Source: Cristatella mucedo
Lineage: Eukaryota > Bryozoa > Phylactolaemata > Cristatellidae
Length of the DNA stretch: 64,000 bases
Reading direction: 5' to 3'
NCBI GenBank assembly: GCA_009760855.2
Contig: WPIO01000133.1
Span: 126,001-190,000, forward strand
The position numbers and the translations under genes are program-made. The notes beneath the pieces are model-generated. The model saw nothing but the letters and a program-made list of their open reading frames with translations, made no database searches and had not been told where the DNA came from. Of the stretch, positions 36,583-48,840 are shown piece by piece; the stretch's first letter is position 1; every line of letters begins with the position of its first letter.

Positions 36583-36735
36583 GGTGCCTAAAGAGAACTT
36601 AACCTCTATTCAGGCGCTTTCATTCATACGCCACGGGGCTCGAGCCCACGACCTCGGCCAGACCTTGGTCGGGACGATCTCCTCAACCACTGGGCCAAAT
36701 CACATGCCGGTAGACGACAACAAGCAAGCGACAGA
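36583..36735 (-). mobile_element. tRNA-derived SINE with LINE-A-like 3' tail
   Basis: Reading the minus strand: an A-box 'TGGCCCAGTGGTTGAGG' (36697-36681), a B-box 'GGGCTCGAGCCC' (36647-36636), then 'gcgcctgaatagaggttaag', 'ttctctttaggc' and an AT-rich end. The tail corresponds to the LINE-A 3' hairpin. About 150 bp; other copies are at 54.65 and 57.7 kb. Polymerase III transcription would start from the internal boxes. Confidence 0.75.
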
Positions 36736-36860
36736 GATCATCTCGTGCGTGCATACTCACGTGATTACTTGCATGTTTGTTCGTTGCTTAAAGATTGCTT
36801 GGCCTCAATTTAAAAGCAGTCTAGTTGGAGTGATGCTGAGCTAATTTTGTTCAGAGCAAG

Positions 36861-36890
36861 CCCTCTGCAGAGGGAGCCCTCTGCAGAGGG
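36861..36890. repeat. two perfect 14-bp palindromes in tandem
   Basis: CCCTCTGCAGAGGG occurs twice, separated by AG, that is, two direct 16-bp units each of which is self-complementary. Confidence 0.95.
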
Positions 36891-37269
36891 CGCTCTTGTG
36901 AAGAATTTCCTGATTTATTGCTACTGCTCGCTTATTAGGACACTCAACGACGGATTCTTGTCTACCTCGTAGGCCGATAGTCCTAATTGAATTGCGTGAT
37001 CATTGCCAGGAAATGGGGTTACTGGGGCTCGACGACGGATTAGCGAAATCCACTGCAATCCACTCTGGTTTCGTTGCTAAGGCAGACGGGAAATATTATT
37101 CTAGCACACCCTCTACTCAGCTAGGCTTGAGAAACCCAGGAATTCATCTCCCAGTGCTCAAAGGCATCATACCTCAAGATTTGATAGCCTTCGTAGCTTG
37201 GCTATCCTAGCTGATTAAACAGCCTCTTTTTGTATAGCGACAGAAAAGCCTTTACGGCTATCACCACCG

Positions 37270-37336
37270 CCTTCAGTGGCGATAAGGAATCGCCCACTGA
37301 AGGAATCAAAAACACGACCTTGGGACTAAGGTCGTG
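37270..37336. repeat. two adjacent hairpins
   Basis: Hairpin 1: arms 37270-37283 and 37289-37303 (CCTTCAGTGGCGAT against ATCGCCCACTGAAGG), paired except for one bulged base, loop 5 nt. Hairpin 2: arms 37313-37321 and 37328-37336 (CACGACCTT / AAGGTCGTG), perfect, loop 6 nt. They are 9 bp apart. There is no clear T-run or histone-type context. Confidence 0.85.
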
Positions 37337-38767
37337 AAAGAAACTGCCTTACCTAGTGTGCCATCACGGCTCACGAATCGCGTTATATGTACTCGCCAAA
37401 TTTAATGCCGTCGCACTTAGAAGTTATCATGCAAATGGGATGTGAAGAACCACGCCTGTTTCCCAATCCAAAAATCCAACTAGATCTACCAAAATCCACA
37501 CGAGGGCACCTCAAATCCATCTCACATCGGCTGCGATAAGCTCCGACTAGTTTGGAATATAAAGCTAGGCTATATTTCAAGAGCTCACAAAAAATCTTCG
37601 GCCACTCTACACAAGCGTATTCACGAAGTCGACTGAAATGAATTGCAGCGGCACGAGCCAACAGGCACGGGTCTTTGCAGCCGTTTGCAGAAGAACGCTT
37701 TCTCAAAATGGCATGAGACTTGGTGGTTACATAAAACCAACGGCATACGAAAATATGCACACGAAATTCGAGCATAGCCCGCCTATTTCTAGTTGACTTT
37801 TAGCCTAATTAGAGCGAATTAGGGTGAATTATTGAGGTGGGTTGTCTTAATTCGTCAAACGTATTGGTAGTCACACTTGCTGCTGGCTGAAACTGCTGTT
37901 TCGCAGACTCAATCTCAACTTGGCAAAATAATTGGCTGCTTTGGATTGGCTTTCAGCCTAGCCTACCGACCTCTGCTTTTGAATTTCTCCACCCAGCGGC
38001 TGTTTCAGTAGCCGTATCCCTGGGCAGACAATCGTCTGCCAGGCAGGCTTGAAACCACTGGATGGCTAACCTAAAGGTATCACTACTACGGCTGCTAAAG
38101 AATGTATGTGTGCATGTATTTATCTTTGTTAGTAACTCTCCAGTAAAGCCACAAAGACTGAATGGATGCAATGAGGAGAGTTTTCTGTAGCCCGATCGAG
38201 GCCTGCCACACATAGTGGGTGATCCTAAAATGGCAAATACAGACCAAATGTCGCTCAACAGGGGAAATGTAAGGAGCTCTGCTAAGTCAGGATGAAAGCC
38301 TTTGGAAGTAAATATCACGCCAGAGGAAGATGGGAATAGTTGGAAAGAATACACCAGATAATGGCAGCAGATGAGAAGATGCAGTAGCTAAAGAACGTGA
38401 AACCAGCTCCAATTTCTAGCTCATGCGGAGCAAGTCGCCGTTGGTTTGTAAGAAAAAGAATGTTCAACAACATGTAGCTGAGCTAGGAGAGCTGAGTGGT
38501 TGCGAGAGAGCTGCAGAGTCCTAAGAGTACGTTTGAATAACTCAGCGGCTTTTGGCGTATACTGAATAGGTCGCAGCCAATATATCGCCCGTAGTAAGCT
38601 TAAATATAAATCTAAGGCCATCCGGTAAGGCCTGGCTGGAGGCCTGAGAGAACCACCGGCTGGGGCAAATGCCATATTCTACCGTGTATAAGCCTCGCCT
38701 GATGCTTAAGCTACCCTTGAATTATTTTTGGACAAACTTTATGGATTAATAATTTTTTAATTTATTT

Positions 38768-39065
38768 TTAAATCCTCTGCATCAGGTATGGTGATGATAC
38801 ACTCGCCGTCTTCCTCGGTCGTATCGCAGGCATGAAAGTTTGTGGAAACCCGTTATCATGATCGTTGCCGTCACTCTCTTGGTAGACTGCCTGATCTTCC
38901 GGTCCGCACATTGCATTTGAAATGGAACACTTTTTACGACATCTGACTATAATCTTTGGCGGTAGGTTGTTCATGGTCTTCAGCTCCTAAACACAAATCT
39001 TACCAACAGAAGGTTTCTGGAGTCTTCCTGCTGATGTCAAGTTTTCATCCAACTGGTCCATCATC
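38768..39065 (-). pseudogene. pogo/Tigger-like transposase C-terminal remnant
   Basis: The minus strand reads 'NNLPPKIIVRCRKKCSISNA' then 'MCGPEDQAVYQES', resembling the end of Tigger-type DDE transposases (K-S-F-K-K-C-G-I-S-N-A-L-D-G-S-E-D). An upstream segment includes Trp residues spaced as in W-x-x-W-M. The catalytic core and terminal inverted repeats are not found. Frames are interrupted near 38990. Inactive relic. Confidence 0.5.
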
Positions 39066-39279
39066 CGTTTTGTTCAATTTTCCCGTTAGGCTACTTTGAA
39101 TGTGTTATTGATGCTTACACCCACAGGTTGCAACTTGCTAGACAGACTATACTGGATATATGCCAGCTTGGTTTTCACAACTAAGTCAACTGCAACTTTC
39201 TAAATTTTGTTCTTTAAATGTCCCCTGATCTAATAAAAACGAGCAAAGATGGTACTTTCCGGTCGGCACTCAAAATCCT

Positions 39280-40135
39280 TTGCAAGCCATACTTTTAGGT
39301 GATGCTATTGTGCGACCATCACCACGTGCTCGAAATTTAGGTGTCGTGATCGACAGCTTCCTAAATTTCAGAAGCTTCATTCAGAAGACTGCCTCTACAG
39401 CTGGCCATCACATCCGATCCCTATCCAAGATTAGGAGCTGTCTCCCACAGTGGCTTGTAAAAAATTTAACTATCTCTTTAGTTCTGTCTCGGCTTGATTA
39501 TTGTAATTCCCTTTTGGCTGGGCTGCCAAAGAAAGCTATTATGCCACAACAGCGGACTATATGAATATGGCTGCAAGGCTGGTCTTCAAGTCCCAGTGGT
39601 TTGAGCACGTGTCTCCTTTGCTGAAAGAGCTGAAAGAAGATGGTTGCCGGTTGAGCAAAGGATACAGAGCAAAGTTCTTACGCTGACCCACAAGGCCCGC
39701 CACGGCTTGGCTCCTGCGCACTTAGCTGAACTGCTGCATTAGTTTCAGCCTGTTCGCACCCTCAGGTCCCGTGTGGACAATAAATTAGCTGTCTGATTCC
39801 TCCGTTTAAAGACAGTTGGCAACAGAAGCTTTAGCTCCGCAGGCCCTAGCCTGTAAAACTTGCTTCCACAATTCTTACGCAACGACAACTACTCTCCTAC
39901 TGCCAACTATGGCACTTCCTTTTCAGCGGTCCTGAACTGCTACTTCCATGTTACTCACTACCTCAACTGTTCTCCTGGCTTTGCTATGCTTCCCACTTTC
40001 TCTTTGTTGCGTGAGACGAAGTCTGTTGGCTACCGAATGCGTACCGAAAGCCGCTTACGCTGTGAGGGAGCTATACAAAACTCTCCTGCGCAACACCCAC
40101 ATGGTCTTAATGACTTTGTGGAGTTACAGACGGAG

Positions 40136-40150
<15 letters not shown>
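39280..40150 (+). mobile_element. LINE-B ORF2 C-third with 3' end
   Basis: Encodes '[20 protein letters not shown]' and '[20 protein letters not shown]', then, after a stop near 39560 and frameshifts, '[20 protein letters not shown]'. It ends '...gagttacagacggagatac', followed by (CA)n at 40137-40170. Inactive. Confidence 0.85.
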
Positions 40151-40174
<24 letters not shown>

Positions 40175-40269
40175 AACCTTTTCGAGCTTTAAAAGGACCA
40201 ATATTTTTGGAATACGTTCTTCGGCAGTGTATTACGTCGGAAAATGATTATTGGTCAAAGTTTTGTGCC

Positions 40270-40860
40270 GTGTAATGCAAAATATCACCGTCAGTAACTC
40301 CACAGAGCCGAAAGACTATGTGGATGTTACGCAGGAGAGTTTTTTATAGCTCACTCACAGCCCAAGCTGCTTTCGGTACTCATTCGGTAGCTAACAGACT
40401 TCGTCTCACGCAACAAAGAGAAAATGGGAAGCATAGCAGAGTCAGGAGTGCAGTTGAGGTAGAGAGTAACATGGAAGTAGCAGATATGGACCGCTCGAAA
40501 GAATGAGCCATAGTCGGCAACAGGAAAGCAGATGTCTTTCCGCAAGAATTGTTGAAGCGAGTTCCGCCTCCTAGGACCTGCAGACCTAAAGCTTATGTCG
40601 TCAGCGGTTATTCAGCCGAGGAATGGAACAGCTAATTTATTGTCCATACAGGACCTGAGGGCGCGAACAGGCTGAAACATGTGCAGCAGTTGAGCCAGGT
40701 ACAAAGGAGCCAAGCCGTGGCGAGCCTTGTGGGTCAGCTCAAGTACTTTCATCTGTATCCGTTGATCAACCGGCAGCCATCCCGGCTCTTTTAGCAAAGG
40801 AGACACGTGCTCCAAGCTCTGGGACTTGAAGACTAGCCATGCAGCCATCTTTCAGAGTTC
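40270..40860 (-). mobile_element. LINE-B 3' fragment, tail-to-tail with the previous copy
   Basis: Minus-strand codons 'AAWLVFKSQSLEHVSPLLKE' (40848 down), then '[20 protein letters not shown]' and, in another frame, 'ETKSVSYRMSTESSLGCE' with the 3' UTR at about 40270-40340. Frameshifted. Confidence 0.8.
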
Positions 40861-41650
40861 ATGGAGTGTCGAGTTTGTGTTGACAAACAGGCCTATTGAA
40901 CACTTTTTGGTAATCAGGTTATCGTTACTGGGTGGCATGACAGGCAGATACGTTTAATATTAAAGCAAAAATAGTCTCCAGTGTATTGTGCCTCCTTTAT
41001 ACTATTAGAACCCAAATTTTTGAAAAATTGAGGCTTATGCACATTTAAATACGGTACTTGAATGCAACATACGTTGCAAAAGACCAAAAGGAAATTAACT
41101 CACGAAATATACAATTATAAATAATAAATAATAGATTAAACATACCATAATAAATAATAAATAATATACTAACTTAATTTATAGTCATGACATTTGGAGC
41201 CGAAACTTGAGAAATAGCCTGAACGTGAAGTTTACCATATACGTTGCGAGGACAGGTCTCCTATACATCTGTGCTTTTTCAGTTGAAAAATCACGGATAA
41301 CTTTCAAAAGAGTTGCTGCGGTTCTGCAATCTGCATGGATTGATGGAGACCTAAGAATGGTTAAGGCTCAATCTCTCTGAGTGCAATCCGCTAGGCCGAA
41401 GGTCTGGTGAAGGAGCTAGGTTAGCCTACGTGATTGACAATGGGGCCTCCTCAGTCTGCATCTGGTTAGCATTCATAAGAAGGCCTATGCTAGCTCGGGA
41501 AAGTATGTAGATGCTCTTCTTGATTAAAGTAACTTAAAACGAGAATTAATCAAAGTAATATCTTATATTTAGTACCCTTAGAGAATTAAGTCTATCCCGC
41601 TTTTTTTTTGAAGTCAATGTAAAGTGCCCGGAAAGATATTTTTCTCAGAG

Positions 41651-42015
41651 TTTGTATAGCCAAACTAAACGAACCGAAGTAAGGAGTGAACAGGTGCAGT
41701 AGAACACAAGCAAAGATAAACTGTTTTATTGAAAAATTTCAAGTTGATCTGTCAATAATTGGCAGAGTAATACAATTTACAAGCTACAAAGCAACCATGT
41801 AAATGACGAGTTAATCAGTAAATCTGAGTAAATCAGAGTAATGTAAATCAAAGTTTGTATAGCCAAACTTAACGATCCAAAGTAAGGAATGAACAGGTGC
41901 AGTGGTGCAAATGCAAAGATAAAGTGTTCTTTTGAAAAATTTCAAGTCGATCCGTCAATATTTGGTGGAGTTTCGAAATCTACATGATGCCAACCAACCC
42001 TGTAGATGACGAGTT
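41651..42015. repeat. diverged direct duplication spaced 202 bp
   Basis: Positions 41651-41813 and 41853-42015 both start 'tttgtatagccaaact', share 'gaacaggtgcagt', 'gaaaaatttcaagt' and 'gtcaata', and end 'gatgacgagtt' or 'aatgacgagtt'. AT-rich and non-coding. Confidence 0.85.
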
Positions 42016-42258
42016 TTTGCAAAGCATCAAATATACACCTCAAATAGCTGTGAACATGCACACGTACGTATTATATTATAAAAGTAGGCAAGCAAGTCAT
42101 ATCCAATGCAGAGATCTGCACGTTTTTTATTTGCAAGTATTTTACGTCGGATTTACTTCAAGGTCAGACATGATTTGCCTAATGTGTTACGCGGTTGTCT
42201 TATATGCTTAAGAATTTTGCGAAGTCTTGCAATTTGAATAGAAAATTAATTTTTGTAG

Positions 42259-42396
42259 CTGCCAATGAAACCCAGATTTTAAACATAGCACCTGTACCAA
42301 ATCAGATCCTGCAAGCCGCCAGCGGCACTTCCGCTCCGCAGAACGCAGTAGTCGCCACTGCATTTGCATCGGTCTGGAGATACTCTGACACCGCAG
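42259..42396 (+). CDS. phase-1 exon A of the putative secreted protein (duplicated-exon family)
   Basis: The exon is 138 bp (46 codons), bounded by AATTTTTGTAG| and GCAG|GTCAGT, phase 1 on both sides. It opens ANETQILNIAPVPN and ends ATAFASVWRYSDTA; NET is a glycosylation sequon. The last third matches the exon at 54136-54279 in protein (FASVWRY-D) and in DNA ('ttttgcatcggtctggagatact'-type stretch), and the donor context GTCAGTTYC is shared. The frame is open upstream of the acceptor, but the paralogous exon supports the border used here. Function unknown; it should form one module of the gene starting at 33.1 kb. Confidence 0.6.
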
Positions 42397-42889
42397 GTCA
42401 GTTCCCATCTTTTCCAAATTCGTGAGCGTTTATTACAGGGCTAACTGTGGGGCAGCATCCACGTTTTTTCTATCCGTCCACCCGAATGAAAGTTGAACGG
42501 GGGAAATAAAAGCAAAGGAAGGCAGACAGGAAGTGATAGAGGCCGCAGGCAAAGTAAACAAGCCGCACGCTGTGACTCGAACCGGTCGCCAACCAGTCAT
42601 GTCAAAACGCGAAAAGAGCGTAAAATTTGTGCAAGGACATTCAACGTGAGAAGGGAAGCTGGAAGTTAATCGCAGGCTTTCGCAGAATTCTTTGGTCTTC
42701 TGAAGTCACCATCACGGTCTGGGAAGTTGACCTAGAATACGCTCGTTATGGCCGACGTGTAGAAAAGCGGTGGTGAGAATGTACTGTCAGTACCACCAGT
42801 TAAGTGCACAAACCGGAAATTTGAAGGATTCGTCTTTGCATCCGGAGACATGATACAAATAAAAATAGGACATTTTAACAGCGCGAGAG

Positions 42890-42982
<93 letters not shown>

Positions 42983-44360
42983 AGTAATTCCCTCCGTTCC
43001 GCTTTTGTTTTTGCAACAGAACCGAGTCAATTGGTTACTAACTTAATGCATGGCGTCAGCAGGCATGAGTGTATTCAGGGCAAATCACGCGGACCTAAGA
43101 GCATGTTGCGAGTCGCGGGCGAGTTTTTAGCTTCTTTTTAAATTACGACAGGCTAGCGTATGCCAAGACGTCAGTCAGACGTCAACGGTCAGATGTGAAG
43201 ACGTGAGCTAACGAGTTCCGGGTTGGGCGAGCATGCAAACTGAAGGCTTCGACTCTTCGAAGCATTTGAGTTTAGATATAGGTGCAGATACACACTGCGA
43301 GCGAGATGAGAGCGCCGTACGACGCTTGAAATGATTGGGAAGCAGCTGATTGGTTGACTGGTTGGAGAAAGTTAGTGATACGTAGTGAGCCGCAGAACCA
43401 CAAAGTACCAATGCCACCTAATGAGGAGCCCGTGCATGTCGGCTGGAAATAGTGTAACGTGGTAATTCAAGCGTTCAAAGTAATTTTATGTGGCAACTTC
43501 ACCGTTCTTAATGCACGAGCCTAGCTTCAGAGTCCGACGGCAGCTTTGAAAGCCTGTCTGTAAATGCCCGAAGACCAGGAGTAGTGAGATGCAAAAGTCT
43601 ACCGGGGAGGCACAAGTTAATGAACTAACTTCGGCATTGTGTGACACATGTCTGAGCAGGCCCGAATGCCCAAGTTACGGCATATTTTATCAGCCTGCGC
43701 TGGCATCTGCATGCAGTGTGGGTGTTCTGCTACTAAATCAGCATGGTAAGAGACTGGCACCCAGTAGTCACTGCGTTAGCTGGGCCGCCAGCCTAGACGC
43801 CGCTCGTTTGGCTGGAACTGTGAGTTAAGTACCAGCTCGTTTGGTATTCCCCCCCCCCCCCCGAGCTAGAGAGCGGCCTCGGGCGACTCCTAGCGTGGTG
43901 TGGACCTTTACCTGACTTCTCCGTGATATCTTCGGCTATTCCGCTGCTATCTTCGCGGCGACTATTTATAAGCTATCCTCGGATATCCTTCCCAAAGCAG
44001 GACCTGCTTAGCATAGAGTGCGGTGCCACCGTTCGTCGATACCTAGCGGCGGGCCTTCTTCGGAGGGTCAGTGAGAGCCTTCCTGCATCTTAGTTCGAAC
44101 TACCAACAGCTCGGCTATCAAACCCACGACCCGTACGTTTAAAGGGCTGAATATTATACGTAGCTGTATTTTAACCTGCAGTCCTTCAGCATGCAGTGAC
44201 ACATCCACTGGCGGCTGTTAGTAAGGTCCAATTCAAATTCAGAGGGCCTGCATTTGCCGACTGCAATGCAAGCAACTTCATCGGCGTCGCCTAGTTGTTG
44301 GAAAGCCTCTTAAATTCCGCCTGCTTAATGATCGCTCGCTTTAAGCCGAGGGGTTACTCA
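42397..44360. other. intronic DNA with GA array and an odd Cys-rich frame
   Basis: Contains (GA)n at 42889-42982 and a run of 13 C at 43850-43862. A frame at 43589-43740 reads CDTCLSRPECPSYG... and ends CAG-CAT-G|GTAAGA (phase 1), but no phase-1 acceptor precedes it, so I do not call it as an exon. The remainder shows nothing. Confidence 0.4.
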
Positions 44361-46681
44361 TCCGCGATTAGGTGGTCCAGGAGAGCTACGATGCATTTCT
44401 GCTTACGGAAACTTGAATGATGCCTTGTTCCAGCAGCTGTCTATCTGAGACCACCCCATCTAGGTTCTCATTCAATCAGTCTATGAGTTCTGACAAGGTT
44501 GGTGGCGGGTTTCAATTGTTGTTCATGAATTGTTTGGCTATAAGATACGCAGTTTCTTGCATGGGTCGTAGTTTGAATCAATTGTAATCAGGTCCTCCTC
44601 AAAGGCAATGCCTCTCACCGTTGCGATATACCGACCTCCTCGTGGCTACCTAAACTTGTTTATAAAGGAATTTTTGGACTTCCTGGCTAAAATATGTGTG
44701 TGTGACAGGCCGCTATTGATTGCTGGAGACTTCAATACTCACGTTGACAATCCTATTTGCAGCCGGGTCCACTCGTTTCTTGACTGTCTCAAAAATTTCG
44801 GTTCGATCCGACACGTTAATAATACCACACACTTCAGCCATATTCTAGATCTTATGATTACTAAGGATGTCTTTCCCACTGACCTTGTGGTGTACCCACT
44901 GACCCTCTCGGATCATTGTTCGGTATCGTTTACTATTCCTGCTCCCTTGTATGTACAGGGTAATGTCAAACATATCGAATGCCGTATCTTGCAAAGCATT
45001 GACATGCACACGTTTCTAAATCTGTTTGTGGTGCAGGTCTGTATGATCTTCACCCACACTCGACCGACAGCCTCTATACCCTCACTGATGCAATGAACAT
45101 GGCAGGAAGTCATGATCTTGACAAGCATGCTCCCGTTTATTCTGCCCGTGTACAGAGTCGTGGAGACTCCTTTCAATTTACAAAAAGCAATTCAAAAGTG
45201 CAGGCTTGATCATCATTTAAAGAAATCGGGATCTGATGCTGATCTAGTAATTTCAAAGACTTCCCCCGAGTTTAGGCTCGGAAGCTTAACAAAGCCGGAG
45301 CTTCTGTTTTCACTTGAAAACTCAGTTCATGCCAGTCGGACCCAATAAAAATTCATGAGACCAAAAAAACTTACTGGCCATTGCTAAGAGGTCTCACTCC
45401 CCAGATATCAGGGGATCAGCCGGAAAGTTATAAGCCTTCTTTACTGATAGAATTGTGCACATTCGTGTCTCCGTAAAGGCCCATCCGAGTAAAGCAATTG
45501 TGGAATCACAACCCGTGACCTTCCCTAAGAGGTTTTCCGAAGTTTGCGTGTGCGATGTTGCTACCTGAATAAGGTCTAGTAGAAAAAGCTCACCTCAAGA
45601 AGAACCTATGCCATCATCTCTATGGCCTTCATTTGCAGATCAACTTAGCCCTGCCATAACCGAGATTTTGAATGCATCTTTGGAAAAGGGGTTGTACCCA
45701 AGTCCTTCAAACTTTTAATCGTTCGACCACTACTTAAAAAGCCTAGATTAGAAACAGAGGTCCTTGCAAACTATCGTCTAGTTTCCCATCATTTCTTCTT
45801 GTCAGAGATTTTTGGAAAATTTAATCTAAACAGCGAGTTGCACGCATTGAAAAGAATGAAATGCCAGAAACATTTCGATCAATCTTATACAGGCAGCACT
45901 CCACTGAAACTGCTCTCCCCCGTGTTAGCAATGACATTCTATGTGGCAACGATGACCGAAACGTTACTGCCCTAGCTCTGCTAGATCTATCTGCTGCCTT
46001 CGACATCATCGATCACGATAGCCTACTCGACCAATTGAGAACAACGATCGGTCTGGCAGACGAATTGTTAGCATGGTTCAAGTCGTTGTTGTCTGATCGT
46101 GTTTAATCCGTGTTATGTAGGGGTCAGGTTTCACACAAGAGACGGTTCACCTGCGGAGTCCCTCAAAGGTCCGTCATCGGTTCCTTGCTGTTCTCCACTT
46201 ATACTCAACCTCTGGGACGATACTCAGCTGTATTTATCATTCAAACCGTCAAAATATGTGGCGGCAGCTGAGAAACTGAATGCTTGCCTGGCCGACATTC
46301 GATCTTGGATGTAGCAAAACTTCTTGAAACTAAATGATGATAAAACCGAACTGCTGCTCAAAGGAAACCCCAAGCGTGTGGCTGGATTAAAAGGCTTGGC
46401 TCTTTTAACAGGTGATGCTGTCGTTTGATGATCACCTAGGACTCGTAATTTAGGTGTCGTTTTTGAAAGCTGTTTAAATTTTAACATTTTTATTACCAAG
46501 CATTTTCTACAGCTATACATCACGTCCGATCCCTATCTTTGATTAGAAGTTGTCTTTCACTATGGCTTGCAAAAAATTATCTAGCTCTTTAGTTCTGACC
46601 CGGCTTGATAAATTTAACTCCATTTTGGCTTTGCTACCAATGAAAGCAACTAGGCCACTGCAGCTAGCTATAAATATGGCT

Positions 46682-46915
46682 GTAATAATAATAATAATAA
46701 TAATAATAAAAGTGCACTTGATAAAGTGCCCTCAGAGAACCTAATCTCTTTCTAGGCGCTTTATATTTGCTGCAAAGGAAAATGCAATTGAATGGTGAGT
46801 AAAATCATGCTTGAAAAACAAACAAAACGAATAATAAGGTTAGGGGTGACATGCACAGGGTCGGCTTGCAAATGTGGTTAGTAAAAAGCAGCAACATATA
46901 GAACTGTAATACTAG
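46682..46915 (-). mobile_element. LINE-A 3' end inserted in LINE-B
   Basis: (TAATAA)n at 46684-46710 is followed by the reversed LINE-A 3' UTR ('cacttgataaagtgccctca', 'gaaaatgcaattgaatggtg', 'ggggtgacatgcacagggtc'). LINE-B codons stop at 'INMAV' before it and resume near 46900. Confidence 0.85.
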
Positions 46916-47414
46916 TTTTCATGTCCCGGAGGTTTGACCACGCGTCTCATTTACTAAAAGATCTAGGATGGCTGCCGGATGGTCAACGAATACAGAGCAA
47001 AGTACTTAGGCTGGCTCACAAGGCCCGCCACGGCTTGGCTCCTCCTTACCTAGCTAAACTGCTGCACCAGTTTGAGCCTCTTCGTGCCCCCAGATCCTCT
47101 ACGGACAATAACTTAGCTGTTCCATTCTACCGCTTAAAGACCATCGGCGATAGAAACTTAAGCTCTGCAGGTATTAGACTGTGGAACTAGCTGCTTCAAT
47201 TCTTAAGCAACGACAATCACTCTCCTGCTCTCGACTATGGCTCATTCTTTTCAGCGGTCCTGAGCTGCAACTTCCACTCTAACCACTGCCTCAACTGCTC
47301 ACCTGACTCTGCTTGCTTCCCACTTTTTCTTTGCTGCGGGAGGTGAAGTCTGTGGGCTACCGAACGAGTTCCAAAAACCCCTGGGCTGTGAGTGGGCTAT
47401 TCAAAACTCTCCTG

Positions 47415-47490
47415 ATTAAGATCCCACTTAGTTTTATGGCTTTGTGGAGTTTATTAAGATCCCACTTAGTTTTATGGCTTTGTGGAGTTA
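47415..47490. repeat. perfect 38-bp tandem duplication
   Basis: The 38-bp unit beginning 'attaagatcccacttag' and ending 'gtggagtt' occurs at 47415-47452 and again at 47453-47490, within the LINE-B 3' UTR. Confidence 0.93.
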
Positions 47491-47617
47491 AAGACGGTTT
47501 TCTGCTCTGTACCTGGTCCTATTCTTTTCACGGATTATACTCTTCCACTGCCAATATGATTGCCAAGCATAATCTAGGTTTGCACTGCTAAGCGGATGAC
47601 ACACAGTTTTTCATTTG

Positions 47618-47795
47618 CTTTGATTTGCATGCTGACCCTGTGCATGTCACCCCTAACCATATTATTCATTTTGTTTGTTTTTCAAGCATGATATCACTTA
47701 CCATTCAATTGCATTTATTTTTGCAGCAAATGTAAAGCGCCCAGAAAGAGATTGAGTTCTCTGAGGGCACTTTATCAAGTGATTATTATTATTAT
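47618..47795 (+). repeat. LINE-A 3' end
   Basis: 'gcatgctgaccctgtgcatg' through the hairpin ('aaagcgcccagaaagagatt' / 'gagttctctgagggcact') to (ATT)n at about 47780-47795. Confidence 0.85.
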
Positions 47796-47879
47796 CTCAT
47801 CGAGCCCTCCAGCACGTCGAACTCTGTTAACTTCTTTGGTGCATGCATTGATGACATAGGCACACGAATGGCGGCAAAG

Positions 47880-48840
47880 TTAACGTAAATTTAATGATGA
47901 TTAAACCAACTTACTAGTTTTTAAACCAACTTACTAGCAAACCAAATGTGATTCAGAAATAGGAAAGGCTAACGGTCAAAAATCGGCAGCTAGCATATTT
48001 CCTGTTGAATCCGCACAAAATCTAGGTGTCATTTTCCAAACAGACCCTTCGCTAGACGATCGCACCACACAATAAAGTATTCCAACATTCAGCTACATAA
48101 CAGTCCTAAAATTCGGGCTTGTTTAGACAGATATGCCACATCTTAGTTGGTCCATGCACTTTTGATGTCCAGTCTCGACTTTTAAAACTCACTGCTTGCT
48201 ATTCTCCGGGCCTGTGCAATTAGACGCTTATAGCTAATGCAAAACTCCGCTGCTATACTTGCCTGTCGTAAGCATTGCAGTTATCACATCGCACCACTAT
48301 TTACCTACCTGCACTGGATACCAGTTAAGCAACCGATCGACTTGAAGGTTCTGTAACTCACTTTTAGGTTCCTTCATTCTTTGGCTAAGCCTACCTATCA
48401 GATCTACTGCCCCACCAGTCTAAACGTCGTACCACCCGCTTTTCGGAAACTAACTGTTTACCTATACTTCGTACAAACCTCAAATCCTGCTGAGACCGCG
48501 CCTTTACTTCGTATGCTTCCGAAGCCTAGAACTCACTCCGGACTTGCCTCACGACGTATCCTGACGCAACCACATTAAAAAACGCACCTCTTTGTGATAG
48601 CATTTAGGGGGTCCCTGTGATTTAACCTTTCTGGGCTTATGGGGGCTGACACTGTGCATGCTGCCGCTAACTATACTTGCATGCTTACCATGTGCATGCC
48701 AACCTTACAATGTTATTCTTGTTTTGAATTGAGCTCGTTACCACTACTAATTCAAGCGAGCTTCCTTCGAAGCACCTAGAAAGAGATTGAGTTCACTGAG
48801 GGCAATTTATTAAGCCTATTATTATTATTATTATTATTTA
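47880..48840 (+). mobile_element. LINE-A, reverse-transcriptase C-half and 3' end
   Basis: Diverged ORF2: 'NLGVIFQTDPSLDD'-type codons near 48020, 'MQNSAAILACRKHCSYHIAP'-type near 48240, the 'KPTYQIYCPTSLNVVPPAF' block, then the UTR and an (ATT)n tail at 48818-48838. Several frameshifts. 48840-49315 has nothing recognisable. Confidence 0.7.

Larger units (their letters stand above)
35519..42258 (+). other. putative intron 2, filled with repeats
   Basis: Holds a SINE (36583-36735), tandem palindromes (36861-36890), two adjacent hairpins (37270-37336), a Tigger-like remnant (38768-39065), two LINE-B copies (39280-40150 and 40270-40860), AT-rich DNA and a 202-bp-spaced duplication (41651-42015). 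From 35519 to 36580 and 37340 to 38760 I see nothing recognisable beyond short frames. Confidence 0.35.
44360..47490 (+). mobile_element. LINE-B, most complete copy (endonuclease to 3' end)
   Basis: From left to right: a degraded endonuclease start (about 44390), endonuclease body (44608-45080: 'YRPPRGYLNLFIKEFLDFLA', 'PLLIAGDFNTHV', 'YPLTLSDHCSVSFTIPAP'), linker, reverse transcriptase (45860-46450: 'LALLDLSAAFDIIDH', 'FTCGVPQRSVIG', '[12 protein letters not shown]'), a LINE-A insertion (46682-46915), then the C-terminal block (46921-47190: '[20 protein letters not shown]') and 3' UTR. The GDFN and SDH endonuclease motifs are intact. The polymerase is broken by stops at about 46105 and 46315, and the residues just before DD in motif C are deleted. 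It encoded a CR1/L2-type polyprotein that nicks the target and primes reverse transcription there. Its lengthwise order was used to place all other LINE-B fragments. Confidence 0.85.

Noticed and set aside
43589-43740. Cys-rich frame ending in a phase-1 GTAAGA donor as a further exon of the 33-54 kb gene
   Set aside because: No acceptor in phase 1 precedes it and the upstream frame soon meets a stop; not enough to call.
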